Shown here: positions 18,401 to 27,159 of the stretch, piece after piece
Layout: every line of letters starts with the position of its first letter
Numbering within the stretch: the stretch's first letter is position 1
Assembly: GCF_000003815.2 (NCBI RefSeq)
Contig: NC_049981.1
Location: 33,469,177 to 33,500,811 of the forward strand
Length of the DNA stretch: 31,635 nt
From: Branchiostoma floridae
Lineage: Eukaryota; Chordata; Leptocardii; Amphioxiformes; Branchiostomatidae
Direction of reading: 5' to 3'
Position numbers and translations under genes: made by a program
The notes under the pieces: generated by a model
Databases searched by the model: none
What the model was told of the DNA's origin: nothing
The model's input: only the letters and a program-made list of their open reading frames with translations

Positions 18401-19200
18401 ATCCCCGTTACTCGGCAGGAAGGGTTTGCCCTAAACATACACCACACAGCCCGTCCTTCTAGACTTCACGTCTTTAAGGAAACTCACGGTTTCTTATCGC
18501 CGTTACTCGGCAGGAAGGGTTTGCCCTAAACAATTCACACCACACAACCTGTCATTCCAGACTTAAGGAAACTCACGGTTTCTTATCCCCGTTACTCGGC
18601 AGGAAGGGTTTGCCGAGGTTCTTCTTGGCCTCCTTGAGCCTGTGTTGCCGGCGCAGCTTGATGGGGTCGGTGTACGCCTCGGCTTCCATCACGCGGTTGA
18701 ACGTTTTGTCGAAGTAACCGTCCTGCCGCGCCGTCCGCGTCTTACTCCCGCCCGGTAACATCTGCTTGCCTTTCCCCGCGGCATCGTTAAAGTTCACTAA
18801 GCGAAGGAAATGGAAAGAACCGTTATTCAAATGACCAAACTTTTCTGGGGTTTACGGAGGATCTAAGTTGCCTGACGCGATAGCCAGCCCAGGTAGACAG
18901 CCCAGTATTTTCCGTTAACCCACTTTTCTGCAAGAGGAGTAGAAAATGCCCTTTACATCAGCATCTCCCATCGCTTGATAGATGACACATGTTCTATCTG
19001 CATAATTTGACATTTTTTGTTTCCGCTAACTTTCGAGTACAATGATAGAAATTTAGAAAAGGTTGACAGCAACCATAACGATAACAAGAGTTGTGTTTGT
19101 CCTTACTTTTGGGCAGTTTGTACTTGTCCCCGATGGTGGTATAGCCCATCTCCTGGAAGATCCCCAGCCGCTCCATGTCAGTTTTTCCGGTGTCAGGCAT
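15316..19200 (-). CDS. CFAP96: CFAP96 (C4orf47), complete gene, 7 coding exons, 330 residues
   Basis: CFAP96 is a cilia- and centrosome-associated protein of unknown biochemical role. Exons in coding order (minus strand): 19200-19107, 18796-18577, 17764-17627, 17301-17226, 16789-16610, 16242-16070, 15427-15316; all have GT/AG borders and matching phases. Landmarks agree with human C4orf47 throughout: GKTDMERLGIF (5-15), GDKYKLP (24-30), KQMLPGGSK, KKNLGKPFLPSNGDKKP (ending exon 2), SGLGNSYGTFAGPVGAFS, PGKNVLTNPPKNGTGYGYPN, LMKGSAFRLNLAPKDYFDGN, FKPSSPAKR, GGMKAGTFDPYPSHS, IFHPSPGPK and LNTSNYR. Human is about 309 residues, so the C-terminus is slightly longer here. It is repetitive short-motif structure without membrane segments. 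It is divergent from CCAR1 and convergent with AP1AR. Confidence 0.95.
15755..15905. mobile_element. Palindromic fold-back MITE in CFAP96 intron 6
   Basis: The left arm begins CCAAAAGTAGATACTCAAGC and the right arm ends GCTTGAGTAACTACTTTTGG. They are inverted copies over nearly 60 bases, including GTTTCAA near the centre. A 9-base direct repeat GCAAACGTA lies at 15722-15730 and 15905-15913, so the insertion may really start at 15731 with an asymmetric left end. Confidence 0.82.
16070..16242 (-). CDS. CFAP96: CFAP96 exon 6
   Basis: It encodes VGGMKAGTFDPYPSHSNDPY (start), then VVKQKRAITTNKEGKIFHPS and PGPKTAPTNSIMESNVV plus AA. Human has GGMKAGTFDPYPSHSADPY at the same place. Phase 0 to phase 2, donor GTAAGT. 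Confidence 0.95.
16610..16789 (-). CDS. CFAP96: CFAP96 exon 5
   Basis: It encodes REMDGSKKLMKGSAFRLNLA (start), then PKDYFDGNPY and FKPFKPSSPAKR. It matches human LLKGAPFKLNLHPRDYFDANPY and FKPSSPGKK. Phase 0 at both ends, between a C-rich acceptor CCCCAG and donor GTGGGT. Confidence 0.95.
17226..17301 (-). CDS. CFAP96: CFAP96 exon 4
   Basis: It encodes G-YPNVTLGKGAPYAPDPYERA followed by KDIRN, aligning with human YANITIGKQFSHSADFYDAA. Acceptor CCTCAG, donor GTAAGG on the minus strand; phase 2 to 0. Confidence 0.93.
17627..17764 (-). CDS. CFAP96: CFAP96 exon 3
   Basis: It encodes P-SGLGNSYGTFAGPVGAFSP (start), then RPRKAYVTPGKNVLTNPPK and NGTGY plus GG. It aligns with human CGLGSYYGTIGGPVPFFS and NLYTNPGKKGTGYGY. 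Donor GTAAAT. Phase 2 at both ends. Confidence 0.95.
18096..18615 (-). repeat. 94-bp tandem array that copies the end of CFAP96 exon 2 with its donor site
   Basis: Six units are marked by the donor complement CTCACGG at 18103, 18200, 18294, 18388, 18483 and 18572 (spacings 97, 94, 94, 95, 89). On the minus strand each carries 38 bases of exon 2 (from GGCAAACCC to AAACC), the donor GTGAGT and about 56 bases of intron. Only the unit at 18572 is continuous with the rest of the exon; the other five lie in intron 2. Each intronic unit also has TTGTTTAG or TATGTTTAG just before the exon-like part. Confidence 0.92.
18577..18796 (-). CDS. CFAP96: CFAP96 exon 2
   Basis: With A from exon 1 it reads M-NFNDAAGKGKQMLPGGSK, then YFDKTFNRVMEAEAY, KLRRQHRLKEAKKN and LGKPFLPSNGDKK plus CC. 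It matches human FNEAASKNKQMLPGGSK and AAKKNLGKAFLPSNGEKKP. Acceptor CGCTTAG, donor GTGAGT at 18576. Confidence 0.94.
19107..19200 (-). CDS. CFAP96: CFAP96 exon 1
   Basis: It encodes MPDTGKTDMERLGIFQEMGY then TTIGDKYKLPK with one base over. Human starts MPAEGGKTDMERIGLFSEMEY, which fixes the ATG at 19200. Donor AAAA|GTAAGG. A possible 5' UTR acceptor (TTTTTACTAG) lies 34 bases upstream at 19235. Confidence 0.93.
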
Positions 19201-19234
19201 CTTGGCTTCTTCTTCTGCGTTCCCTCGTCTTCAG

Positions 19235-20040
19235 CTAGTAAAAACACAGCGGAATATCACAGTTTCCGATAGGAACACCTGTACAGCAGAGCCGGTCAGA
19301 GTAAACAACAACCCAGGGAGGTTGTCACAACAGCTGGGATAAATTATCAAGAGGCAGAAAGACTCCTTCCAAGTGTCCTAGTTCCGAGTTCCGCCCTAGC
19401 TAGCACACTTCGCAACCTCCGAACTGGACTCAGACTCGGTAAAGTCACACCTTTGAAGTTCCAGGGAGCTCCCGAGGATTTAAGGCACCATAATGTCTTA
19501 AAATGACTGAAGAAATGCTATTCTAGCGCGCGAAATTTACTCGTAAGAAGCGCGAAAGTTGCCGAAGCTTTGTCAGTTGTTTGTTACTGTTGTCCACGCC
19601 TCTATGGCGGTGGGTGAGCGCACTCAAAAAGAGGAGGCCAGTGAGTACAAAACTTAAAAAAGTGACCTTTTCACCAAACAAAATGTACACCTATGTGATA
19701 TTGTACTATCGAAAATTATATTTGAGAAGTATTTTCATATTTTAAAACATTTTAATGACAATATAGTAGTATTTTGAATTATGAATCATATTTGTCTTTC
19801 CACTTGGTACAGGCCATTGCCTGGCAACGGAGGAAGCGGAGCGAGTTGGGGTCATGAGGTCACTCTCGGATCCAGGGCACTCTGTGATAACAACAACCTG
19901 GGGACGAGGTTACAACCTTTCATCGTAAAAAAAAAATGAAAATTCCTTAATTTTTATTTTAAAGATACGGTTTTCAGTCATCTTTATTTAAGATTTAGAC
20001 AAATAGAGACTGAAATTGTCAAAATGCATGTCTTGTAAGA
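19235..20040. promoter_or_regulatory. Divergent control region between CFAP96 (minus) and CCAR1 (plus)
   Basis: About 0.8 kb separates the 5' ends of the two genes. It includes a CpG-containing stretch around 19525-19620, an ATGGCGG word (19603-19609) and an RFX X-box (19816-19828). The rest, around 19670-19800 and 19925-20040, is AT-rich. Transcription starts cannot be fixed. A shared bidirectional promoter is an inference. Confidence 0.45.
19816..19828. promoter_or_regulatory. RFX-type X-box motif
   Basis: ATTGCC-T-GGCAAC is an imperfect palindrome that fits the RFX half-site pattern (RTNRCC, 0-3 bases, RGYAAC). RFX factors drive ciliary genes in animals, and the adjacent CFAP96 is ciliary. 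It lies about 620 bases upstream of the CFAP96 ATG and about 220 bases before the likely CCAR1 first exon donor region. Confidence 0.6.
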
Positions 20041-20049
20041 AAAAGTTCC

Positions 20050-20210
20050 GTCGTACGGCCGGAAATGTCCGAACCACTCGTCGGGATCGTTCGGTAATCT
20101 CCGGCCCCGCCATTACGGTCACATGTCACGATAACTCATTGTGTTGTGGAAAGGTTAAGAGTGACTCGCGAGTTTAGCGGATTTTTGGAGCATTTTCGGC
20201 CAAATAATCG
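20050..20210 (+). other. CCAR1: Probable 5' non-coding exon of CCAR1
   Basis: A CpG-rich stretch with an ETS-like CCGGAA word (20059-20064) ends in AATCG followed by a consensus donor GTAAGT at 20211. It has no conserved reading frame. It lies 2.1 kb upstream of the exon with the CCAR1 ATG. The start position is a guess; only the donor edge is supported. Confidence 0.5.
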
Positions 20211-20572
20211 GTAAGTAGAGGACTCTTATCCATACAGAACATGGTTTACTTTATTCTGCATGAAATAGCCAACAAGTTAGTCCCTCATTTGTTTGATAGA
20301 AATGAGAGAAAGCACCGCACTGCTGGGTGAAAAAAATCCGACCCTTGCTGCGCAGACTGACTCTTTCCTGTACAGAACAGACTCTTCCTGCAGCTCAGCT
20401 AGGGGCCATACAGCCATGCCCGCGCCGGAATCATACCATAACAATCATGCCGGGTTTGGGAGGCTTTCTACGGGGATTCGCGACAGTTCCTTTGTTGTCA
20501 GGTTTGCAGGTTTCTTTGCAGGAAGAAATATTTTATTTGCACCACAGTACTCAGTAGTGACAAACAAATAGT

Positions 20573-20590
20573 GGGGGGGGGGGGGGGGGG
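20573..20590 (+). repeat. Poly(G) run of 18
   Basis: An uninterrupted run of G in CCAR1 intron 1. It could form a quadruplex, and its true length may be uncertain because such runs are hard to sequence. Confidence 0.9.
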
Positions 20591-21870
20591 CATGGTTTGT
20601 ATCTATCAGGAAAATATGGTTCGCCGGGAGCCAAGCTCTTTGATTATACGTCTATCAAGGTCAACAGTGCGGTGGAACAGGCATGCCTCAAGGTTCAACC
20701 GGTTTCTTTTGAAGGATGCATAATTTGCAGAAAATTATGAGCTTTGGCAAACTATTCACTCGTAAATTCAGTCGTATGCATCCTGATCATGATGAATTGA
20801 TGAACAAAAATTATGTAGTAACTAGTTTGGGGCCTTTTCCCAGATTATGAAACAAAACAAAGCAATCAGTGGGGATACTAATTTATGCATGCAGGTACAT
20901 ATACACAGTCACACCTCTCCAGTCCCATAGCATCATCAGTGGTGGGGGCGGCGAAACAATCACACAAACACACAAACAAGCTGTCCCCTGCAGCTGCGGT
21001 TCAACCCTTTTGTTGTTGCTGTCCTCATTTTTCGTCGATTATTTCACTAGACGTGGTCTCATAGTGCCTTGTGGAGAGTAGAGTGCTTGTGCTTGAGACT
21101 TGAAACAAACAAACTTGCTGGAGGTGTTTCCTTCCCTTTCACATCTGCAGCTGTCCGACATTATCACCCCCAGCAGGTCTGTGACTCTATCCCATTCTGT
21201 GTCTGGAATCCATCAACAAGATCAGATGCACCCTGCACTAGTAATAGTAGTATAGCCTGGTTGCTCTAACTCAGGGGAGGGCCTGAGGTAGAATTTCTGG
21301 GAGTATGTTGGCCCTGAAGCTGAGGAACTGGGCTGCATGGGGCCCTGGGAACAGTCTGGCATCCAGGCTAACTCTGGGGCCTGTGCTGGAGCCGAAGACT
21401 GGCCAGGGCTGTGTCCAGGCTATGTTTGAGCTTGCTGACCACAGTACAAAAGCTGGGCTCTCGCTGTGGCTGATCCTACCACTATAGTATGGTATCAGCC
21501 ATGGTCACAACAACTCCTTATAGGGAGGGGGTCAGGTCAGGTCAGGTCACTGCTCAGTGGGCCGCAGCCTTCTAAATCCAGCAGTGGTGGCTGGTAGTGC
21601 AGAAGTGATGTAGAACCATCGGATCCCAGCTGGTGTTGTACTTAAGTCCAGCTAGATATCAAGTTACCACATCAGCCTGAACCCACTGGACAGACCCAGG
21701 TGGAAACGACTTGTATACTGCTGCCCACCTCTGCTTGCCTGGTGACCAGCTGTGTAATACTAGCAGCTCCCTCTCGCAAGACTCTGGAGCTATAATATGG
21801 CTGGATACCAGGCTACTCCTCTGTCATACTGTCATAACAGTATAGCAAAATACTGAATACGTCTGCTGTA

Positions 21871-22036
21871 CAGTATAAGCCAGTTAATTGCACATCGGAT
21901 TAACGCACACTTCTGTTAACTGCACGGAATCCTAGAATCCCAAACCGGTGCGGTCCTGCTAGATAACTTTGCACAAGCCGGATAATTGCACCAATTTCAC
22001 TGGCAAATAGGCCGTGCAATTAAGCGGCTTCTACTG
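21871..22036. mobile_element. pogo/Tigger-like MITE
   Basis: It begins CAGTATAAGCCAGTTAATTG and ends CAATTAAGCGGCTTCTACTG, inverted repeats of about 23 bases, flanked by TA on both sides (21869-21870, 22037-22038). The CAGT terminus and TA duplication fit the pogo branch of Tc1/mariner. Inside, variants of TTAATTGCAC or TTAACTGCAC recur several times, like iterated transposase-binding sites. It is 166 bases long and non-coding. Confidence 0.82.
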
Positions 22037-22305
22037 TACTATAACAGCGTATTAGTAGTAGTACTTTGCTTCATGAAAGCCGACCCTCATCAAAGAAACC
22101 TTACCCTGAACATTCTATAGTCAAGTGTAGCCAGCAGTACTATTTCTGTTGTCATCTACTTATGCAATTTGTGACTGAATACAAGCCGAAGCTTACGGAG
22201 GCTGTAAGTCCACTTAGTAAGTGTACGTTATCATCATCATGTGTACAACAAGGACACTGATCCATGGAAGTGGAGACTTACTAACAGTTGTGTTGTGCCT
22301 TCCAG

Positions 22306-22403
22306 TCGTCAGGTGACCTGAACTGACCTGCGGAGAGTCACGGAAACCGTTGCCATGGCGCAGTTCAACACTGGTGCTAAAAACCCGCCATGGGCCTCGC
22401 AAG
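22306..22403 (+). CDS. CCAR1: CCAR1 exon 2: 5' UTR and start codon (coding 22355-22403)
   Basis: The acceptor is CCTTCCAG (exon from 22306; CGTCAG at 22312 is an alternative). The ATG at 22355 opens MAQFNTGAKNPPWASQ plus G. Human CCAR1 starts MAQFGGQKNPPWATQ, so the start is secure. Donor GTATGC. Confidence 0.93.
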
Positions 22404-25400
22404 GTATGCAGCATGTTGGTTCTTATATCCGCTAATTGTTCGTCAGACTACCCGTACGACATAATTCTACGCTAAGCTTCGGGATGCTAATTAGTAAGAA
22501 AGAACTGCATGTTGGACAAGAATGAATACTCGATTTTGCAATCATTATGATTATGAGTGTTTGGTCATAATTATTCCATTCTCTAGGGAGATCCCTGGTT
22601 GTCAGGCATGACATCGGCTATGCTATTTACCTGCTTGCTTATCTTTTTTGAAGAATGAATAAACAAACAAATAAACAAGCAATTGCTGCATCTTTCGCAG
22701 TTAGATGTTTTAATTGTTCATTTCTACATCATGACGTAGGTACTAGGTGGCTAGGGCTTTGGGATCAATCTATCAGCTGTGCAACTTAGTTTCCAGCATT
22801 GTTATGAAATGAGTAAACAAACAAACAAACAAACAAACTTGTGTTGTCCGCAGCCAATCCTGACCAGCAGCTGCAGTCGCTGCTCCGAGCGCAGCAGGCT
22901 GCCATTGGCTACCAGCAGGGTGTCGGTCTGGGCGCGGGCGCCGAGCGGATAGCAAGTACGGTGGTCCGGTCTCTCCTGTCTGCACGCACGTTTCTGTCCC
23001 ATCATGTGTCCTCTCGTGTAGAGCTAACGTATTCGAGGCTCTTTCCTTGTATCCAGACCCATTTTAGCTATTTCATTCTCCCCATAAATAGGACACAAAA
23101 TGCACATTTCTGACCCGTCATGTGTCCTCCTCTTGCATAGAGCTAACTCATTCGAGTCTCTCTTCTTGTATCTGAACCTGTTTTTGTCTGCACGCACGTT
23201 TCTGTCCTGTCATGTGTCCTCGCATAGAGCTAGCCTATTCAAGTCTCTGTCCTCGACCTGTCATAGTGGCCAAGTCTGTCTTCCTGTCGTCTATAGCTAA
23301 GCTATTTTCTGACCTGTCATGTGTTCTCCTCTTGCATAGAACTAACCTATTCGAGTCTCTTTCCCTGTATCCAAACCTGTTTTTGTCTGCACGCACGTTT
23401 CCGACCTGTCATAGTGGCCAAGTCTGTGGCTTCCTCTCGCCTATAGCCTACCTATTGTTCTCTCTTCTTTGTTTTGGGGTGTTTTGCTCCAAAGTTGAAA
23501 ACAGCTTTTTTACAGGGGCAATGTTGTTTTACACGTTGAAGAGACAAGCAGTTATGATAGGTTTGGATACTAGACCATGGACATTTTGATCTTTCTGTGC
23601 CCTACAGTTTCAGTCCTGAGAGCCTAACATGTAGTGAAGTACAGTGAAGTAGTATGCTATTAGATAAGATGTTTCATGGTTCATAGCAACATGTTTACAT
23701 TTGACGCGTTTACTTAACGTCATACACCTGTAATTTAGTTAAAGAAGAAAACATATTTTGCCTCTGTTGTACAGATGTTGTTGTTTATCAAACTCCTGAT
23801 TGTTGTTTACCTCCTGTTGTCATAGCGACAGCCCAGCAGCCACAGCAGTCTCTGCTGGGGGCGCAGCCGGTATACGGGCAGACGCTGGTGGGCGGGGTCA
23901 CGCTCGGCACGGCGCTGGGGTCAACCACGGTCACCCAGGCCGCGTACAACCAGCTGCAGGCCCAGCCCGCCCTCTTGCAGCAGCAGCAGGCACTGCAGGT
24001 GGGACAGCAGGGTTTTCCTTCTTTTTTTTTAAATCAGGTTCGTAGGGCCTGATGTTACCATCGTGAAGATGAAGAGCGGCCCATAGTGATGACTGTAGCA
24101 GCATCTCTTCTCCCTAAGTCAGAAACATCAAGCTTAGGCAAGCTAGACTTCACTGACTCAATAGGCGAAGCAGGGGTTACAACGCTGCTCGAAAAATTCC
24201 CTACCCCATTCTTTTTATCTATGGTCGGCTCTAACAGTGTGTATGTAAGTAACATAGAGGGGGGAGCGTATAGGTTATGGCAGTACCTGACGAACAATGT
24301 GGCAAGGCAGCTAATTCTGCTCAGACTGTGGATAATGATGAAAACTGAGACAGAATTGTTAAACCGGGGAGTGTGTGAGTGAGAATTAATCAAACCTTTG
24401 TATTTGAGTTCATGAATTCTGCTGGTTCCTCCATTGGCAGGTTTGTGGTAGTAATCAGCAAGTATGTTAGTGACACCATGCGAGATTTTGTATACCATAC
24501 CAGATGGGCACTACTCCTGTCAGAAAAGAGGCCACTTTCAGAACTATTAACATGGAAAATGCTAAAATACCACAGTTTGTTTTTGTTTTATCGGGCCGAA
24601 GCCAAGATCAGAGCAATATCTTTTTTTTATCGCTGTTTTTGTTGAACTTGATTATGATGCCTTCTGTCGTTACCATAGCAACTCCAGCCCCAGACTGTCC
24701 AGCAACAAGCCGTCCTACAACAGGTAAGCTGGGGTCAGAGGTCAAGGGGCATGCTCAACTTTAGGTCAATGGTCATGATGTAAATTATGTCAAGGGATGA
24801 TATTTTCTCGTCATGCTTTACATGTATAACAAATGTTCCTTCAATTATCCGAACTGTGAAAATAGTTAATAAGGAATTGTGTTGTTGCTATAAGACGTTG
24901 TGTGTTACTAAGTTCAATGTTTTCATAAATGCTGGCAGTGTATTTAGAACAGGTCAGTCTGTATATCAGCTAGTCCGTTAATTCTCCAGCCCAACTGTTG
25001 TCAGCCCTGTCCTGTTCTTGTGGTTATCGTGTCGTCATGTTTCTCACCCTACACAAAACCTGTTGTCATGTGCTACAGCATGGACAAATCAGATACCCAA
25101 ACTACAGGAATACATAGATTGGTTATATAAACAAGTGTGAATTCTGCATCAAAACCAGGGCTGTCTCCAGGACCCGTCCCTCTGTCCTGGGATGAAAATT
25201 TGCTTGTTCACCCAAAAAAAATTTCACCCCCTCCGTTCCCAAACATCTGAACTTCAGTACATAAAACTGAAGAAATTGTATTTTCATATAGAGGGGTCTA
25301 CAAAGAAAATCAACAATATGGGCTCCCAAACAGTAAGAGTGATTGAAAAAAATTAAAGCTGTAGACATCCCTGCCCAGAATGTTCTAGTTGTACCTGTCT

Positions 25401-27120
25401 GTGTTTGAGATGAAACATTTAGCTTGTGTAAGCTGGCACACACGTGTGCTGCATGTTGTAGCATCTAAAACTGCGTCTCATCGGTTGTGTACTGTCTAAA
25501 TGAAACATCCCACATCACACTAGCACCACGGTGTTATCACCATGACAACCGTTCCGTTACCATGGTAACCTCTAACCAGCTGTTTTCTGTTTCCCGTATG
25601 TCTGCCCTGCGGGATGAAGGCCCTACTGAAGCAGGTACAGCCATTTCTTCCCTTCTCTTGTCTCTCATTCCTTCCTTCCTTTCCTCCTAAGTCCGGCCAT
25701 CCCCTGACCTTCGTACCAGTGGTGAAATGGTCTTGCATGGCAGAAACCTTTAGAAGAATGCTATTTCCTCTGTGTGTTTGTTCCTTGCCCTGGCTGTATT
25801 TGCACCATGCAGGTTTGGTAAATTTGGTGGTCAAACCTGTCAAGTTGCATGCATTTCAGCTGCATTTATGTCACACATTTCAAATGTAGAAGTTGTTTCA
25901 GAAAAAGAAAAAAAATGTGCCAAAGTTGAACTGTTTGCACGTCAGTGTCCATATTTACCCCTTCAGTATGGCTGAGTCTGACACAACAAACCCTGTATGG
26001 TGCAGGCCAGGCTTTTAGTGTTGTAGCTGTGGTGGTTTCCACATCATATGTTTGCCTTTGGTTGTTAATGTTAGTGTTGCACTTGTAGTTGTGGTGTGTA
26101 AGGTTTCCACATCACATGTTTCCCTTTGTTGTTCTCCCTTTCTCTTCCTTCTTGTGTTCTCAGTGTGTGCATTTCGTTTTCCTTCAAGGTGCTGGTGATG
26201 TTCTACTGGTTTCTGGTTGCACATTAGTATCTTGTATGTTATAAAAGTGTCAGTGATTCTAAGCTTACTCCCAGTCTTGTGTGTTATTGTGTGTTATAAG
26301 TGTCGGTGTTAACACGGTACTTACTCCCAGTCCCACCCGCAGCCTGGCCTGGCCATCCCCACCACGCTGTCTGCAGTACAGCAGCCCGTGCCAGGGGGCG
26401 CCCCACAGATGGGTCAGGGGTCGCAGCTGACGGTGAGCTACCCGACGCCCCGCGCGGCCCAGCAGCAGCAGCAGCAGCCCAAGCAGCGCGTCTTCACCGG
26501 CTCCGTCACCAAGCTGCACGACAACTTTGGCTTCGTGGACGAGGACGTCTTCTTCCAGCTAAGGTATGCAGGTCAAAGGTCACACAATGTCTGACCAGCA
26601 GGTCATAGGTCACATCATAAAAGTTCAAAGGTCACCATCAAGTAAGAGTGCAGACTGATTATTACATAATATGATTGGTACAATTATAGCAGATTTGTTG
26701 TTAGCGAATCCTACATGTGTGTGTTAGATGCTGTGTACTGTTTCTGTACAGAAACCCTACCAACAGTGCCTTGCTGTTTATGACCTACTCTTGTACTGTT
26801 TGTGTACTATTTCTCAGTAACAGTGTAGTTGTTCTTCCCTTCCCTCCCAGTGTGTGCAAGGGCAAGACCCCCCAGGTTGGCGACCGTGTGCTGGTTGAGG
26901 CCACATACAACGCCAACATGCCGTTCAAGTGGAACGCCACCCGGATCCAGGTCCTTCCTAACCAGGTTAGTTCTACCTTCCAGACAACACACTTAATGGT
27001 TCAAGTAAGGAAGGGAAAGTGGGTTGCTGATACCGTAGATTCGTTGATTTTTGCAGTACTAGAAGAGAGAAGGGGATGCAGTTTTTCAAGTTGAAACAAT
27101 TCTACGTTATACATGTAATA

Positions 27121-27159
<39 letters not shown>

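Larger units (their letters stand above)
20211..22305. other. CCAR1 intron 1
   Basis: A 2.1-kb intron holding an 18-base G run (20573-20590) and a pogo-like MITE (21871-22036). The open frames at 20293-20571 have no recognisable family, weak support and no splice-compatible partner. Nothing else was recognised. Confidence 0.5.

Noticed and set aside
18096-18615. CRISPR-like or gene-cluster array
   Set aside because: Units are whole-length copies of an exon-intron junction; there are no variable spacers.
20293-20571. 92- and 76-residue open frames upstream of the CCAR1 start
   Set aside because: No recognisable family, no matching splice sites, and located in the presumed CCAR1 intron 1; kept only as unexplained sequence.
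24055-24498. 147-residue minus-strand and 98-residue plus-strand frames in CCAR1 intron 4
   Set aside because: No motifs and no conserved splice context; probably chance frames in an unrecognised repeat.
25571-25634. Longer version of CCAR1 exon 6 beginning after CTAACCAG at 25580
   Set aside because: It would end in phase 1 and break the frame into exon 7, whereas the 15-base exon gives LLKQPGLAIPT, as in the human protein.
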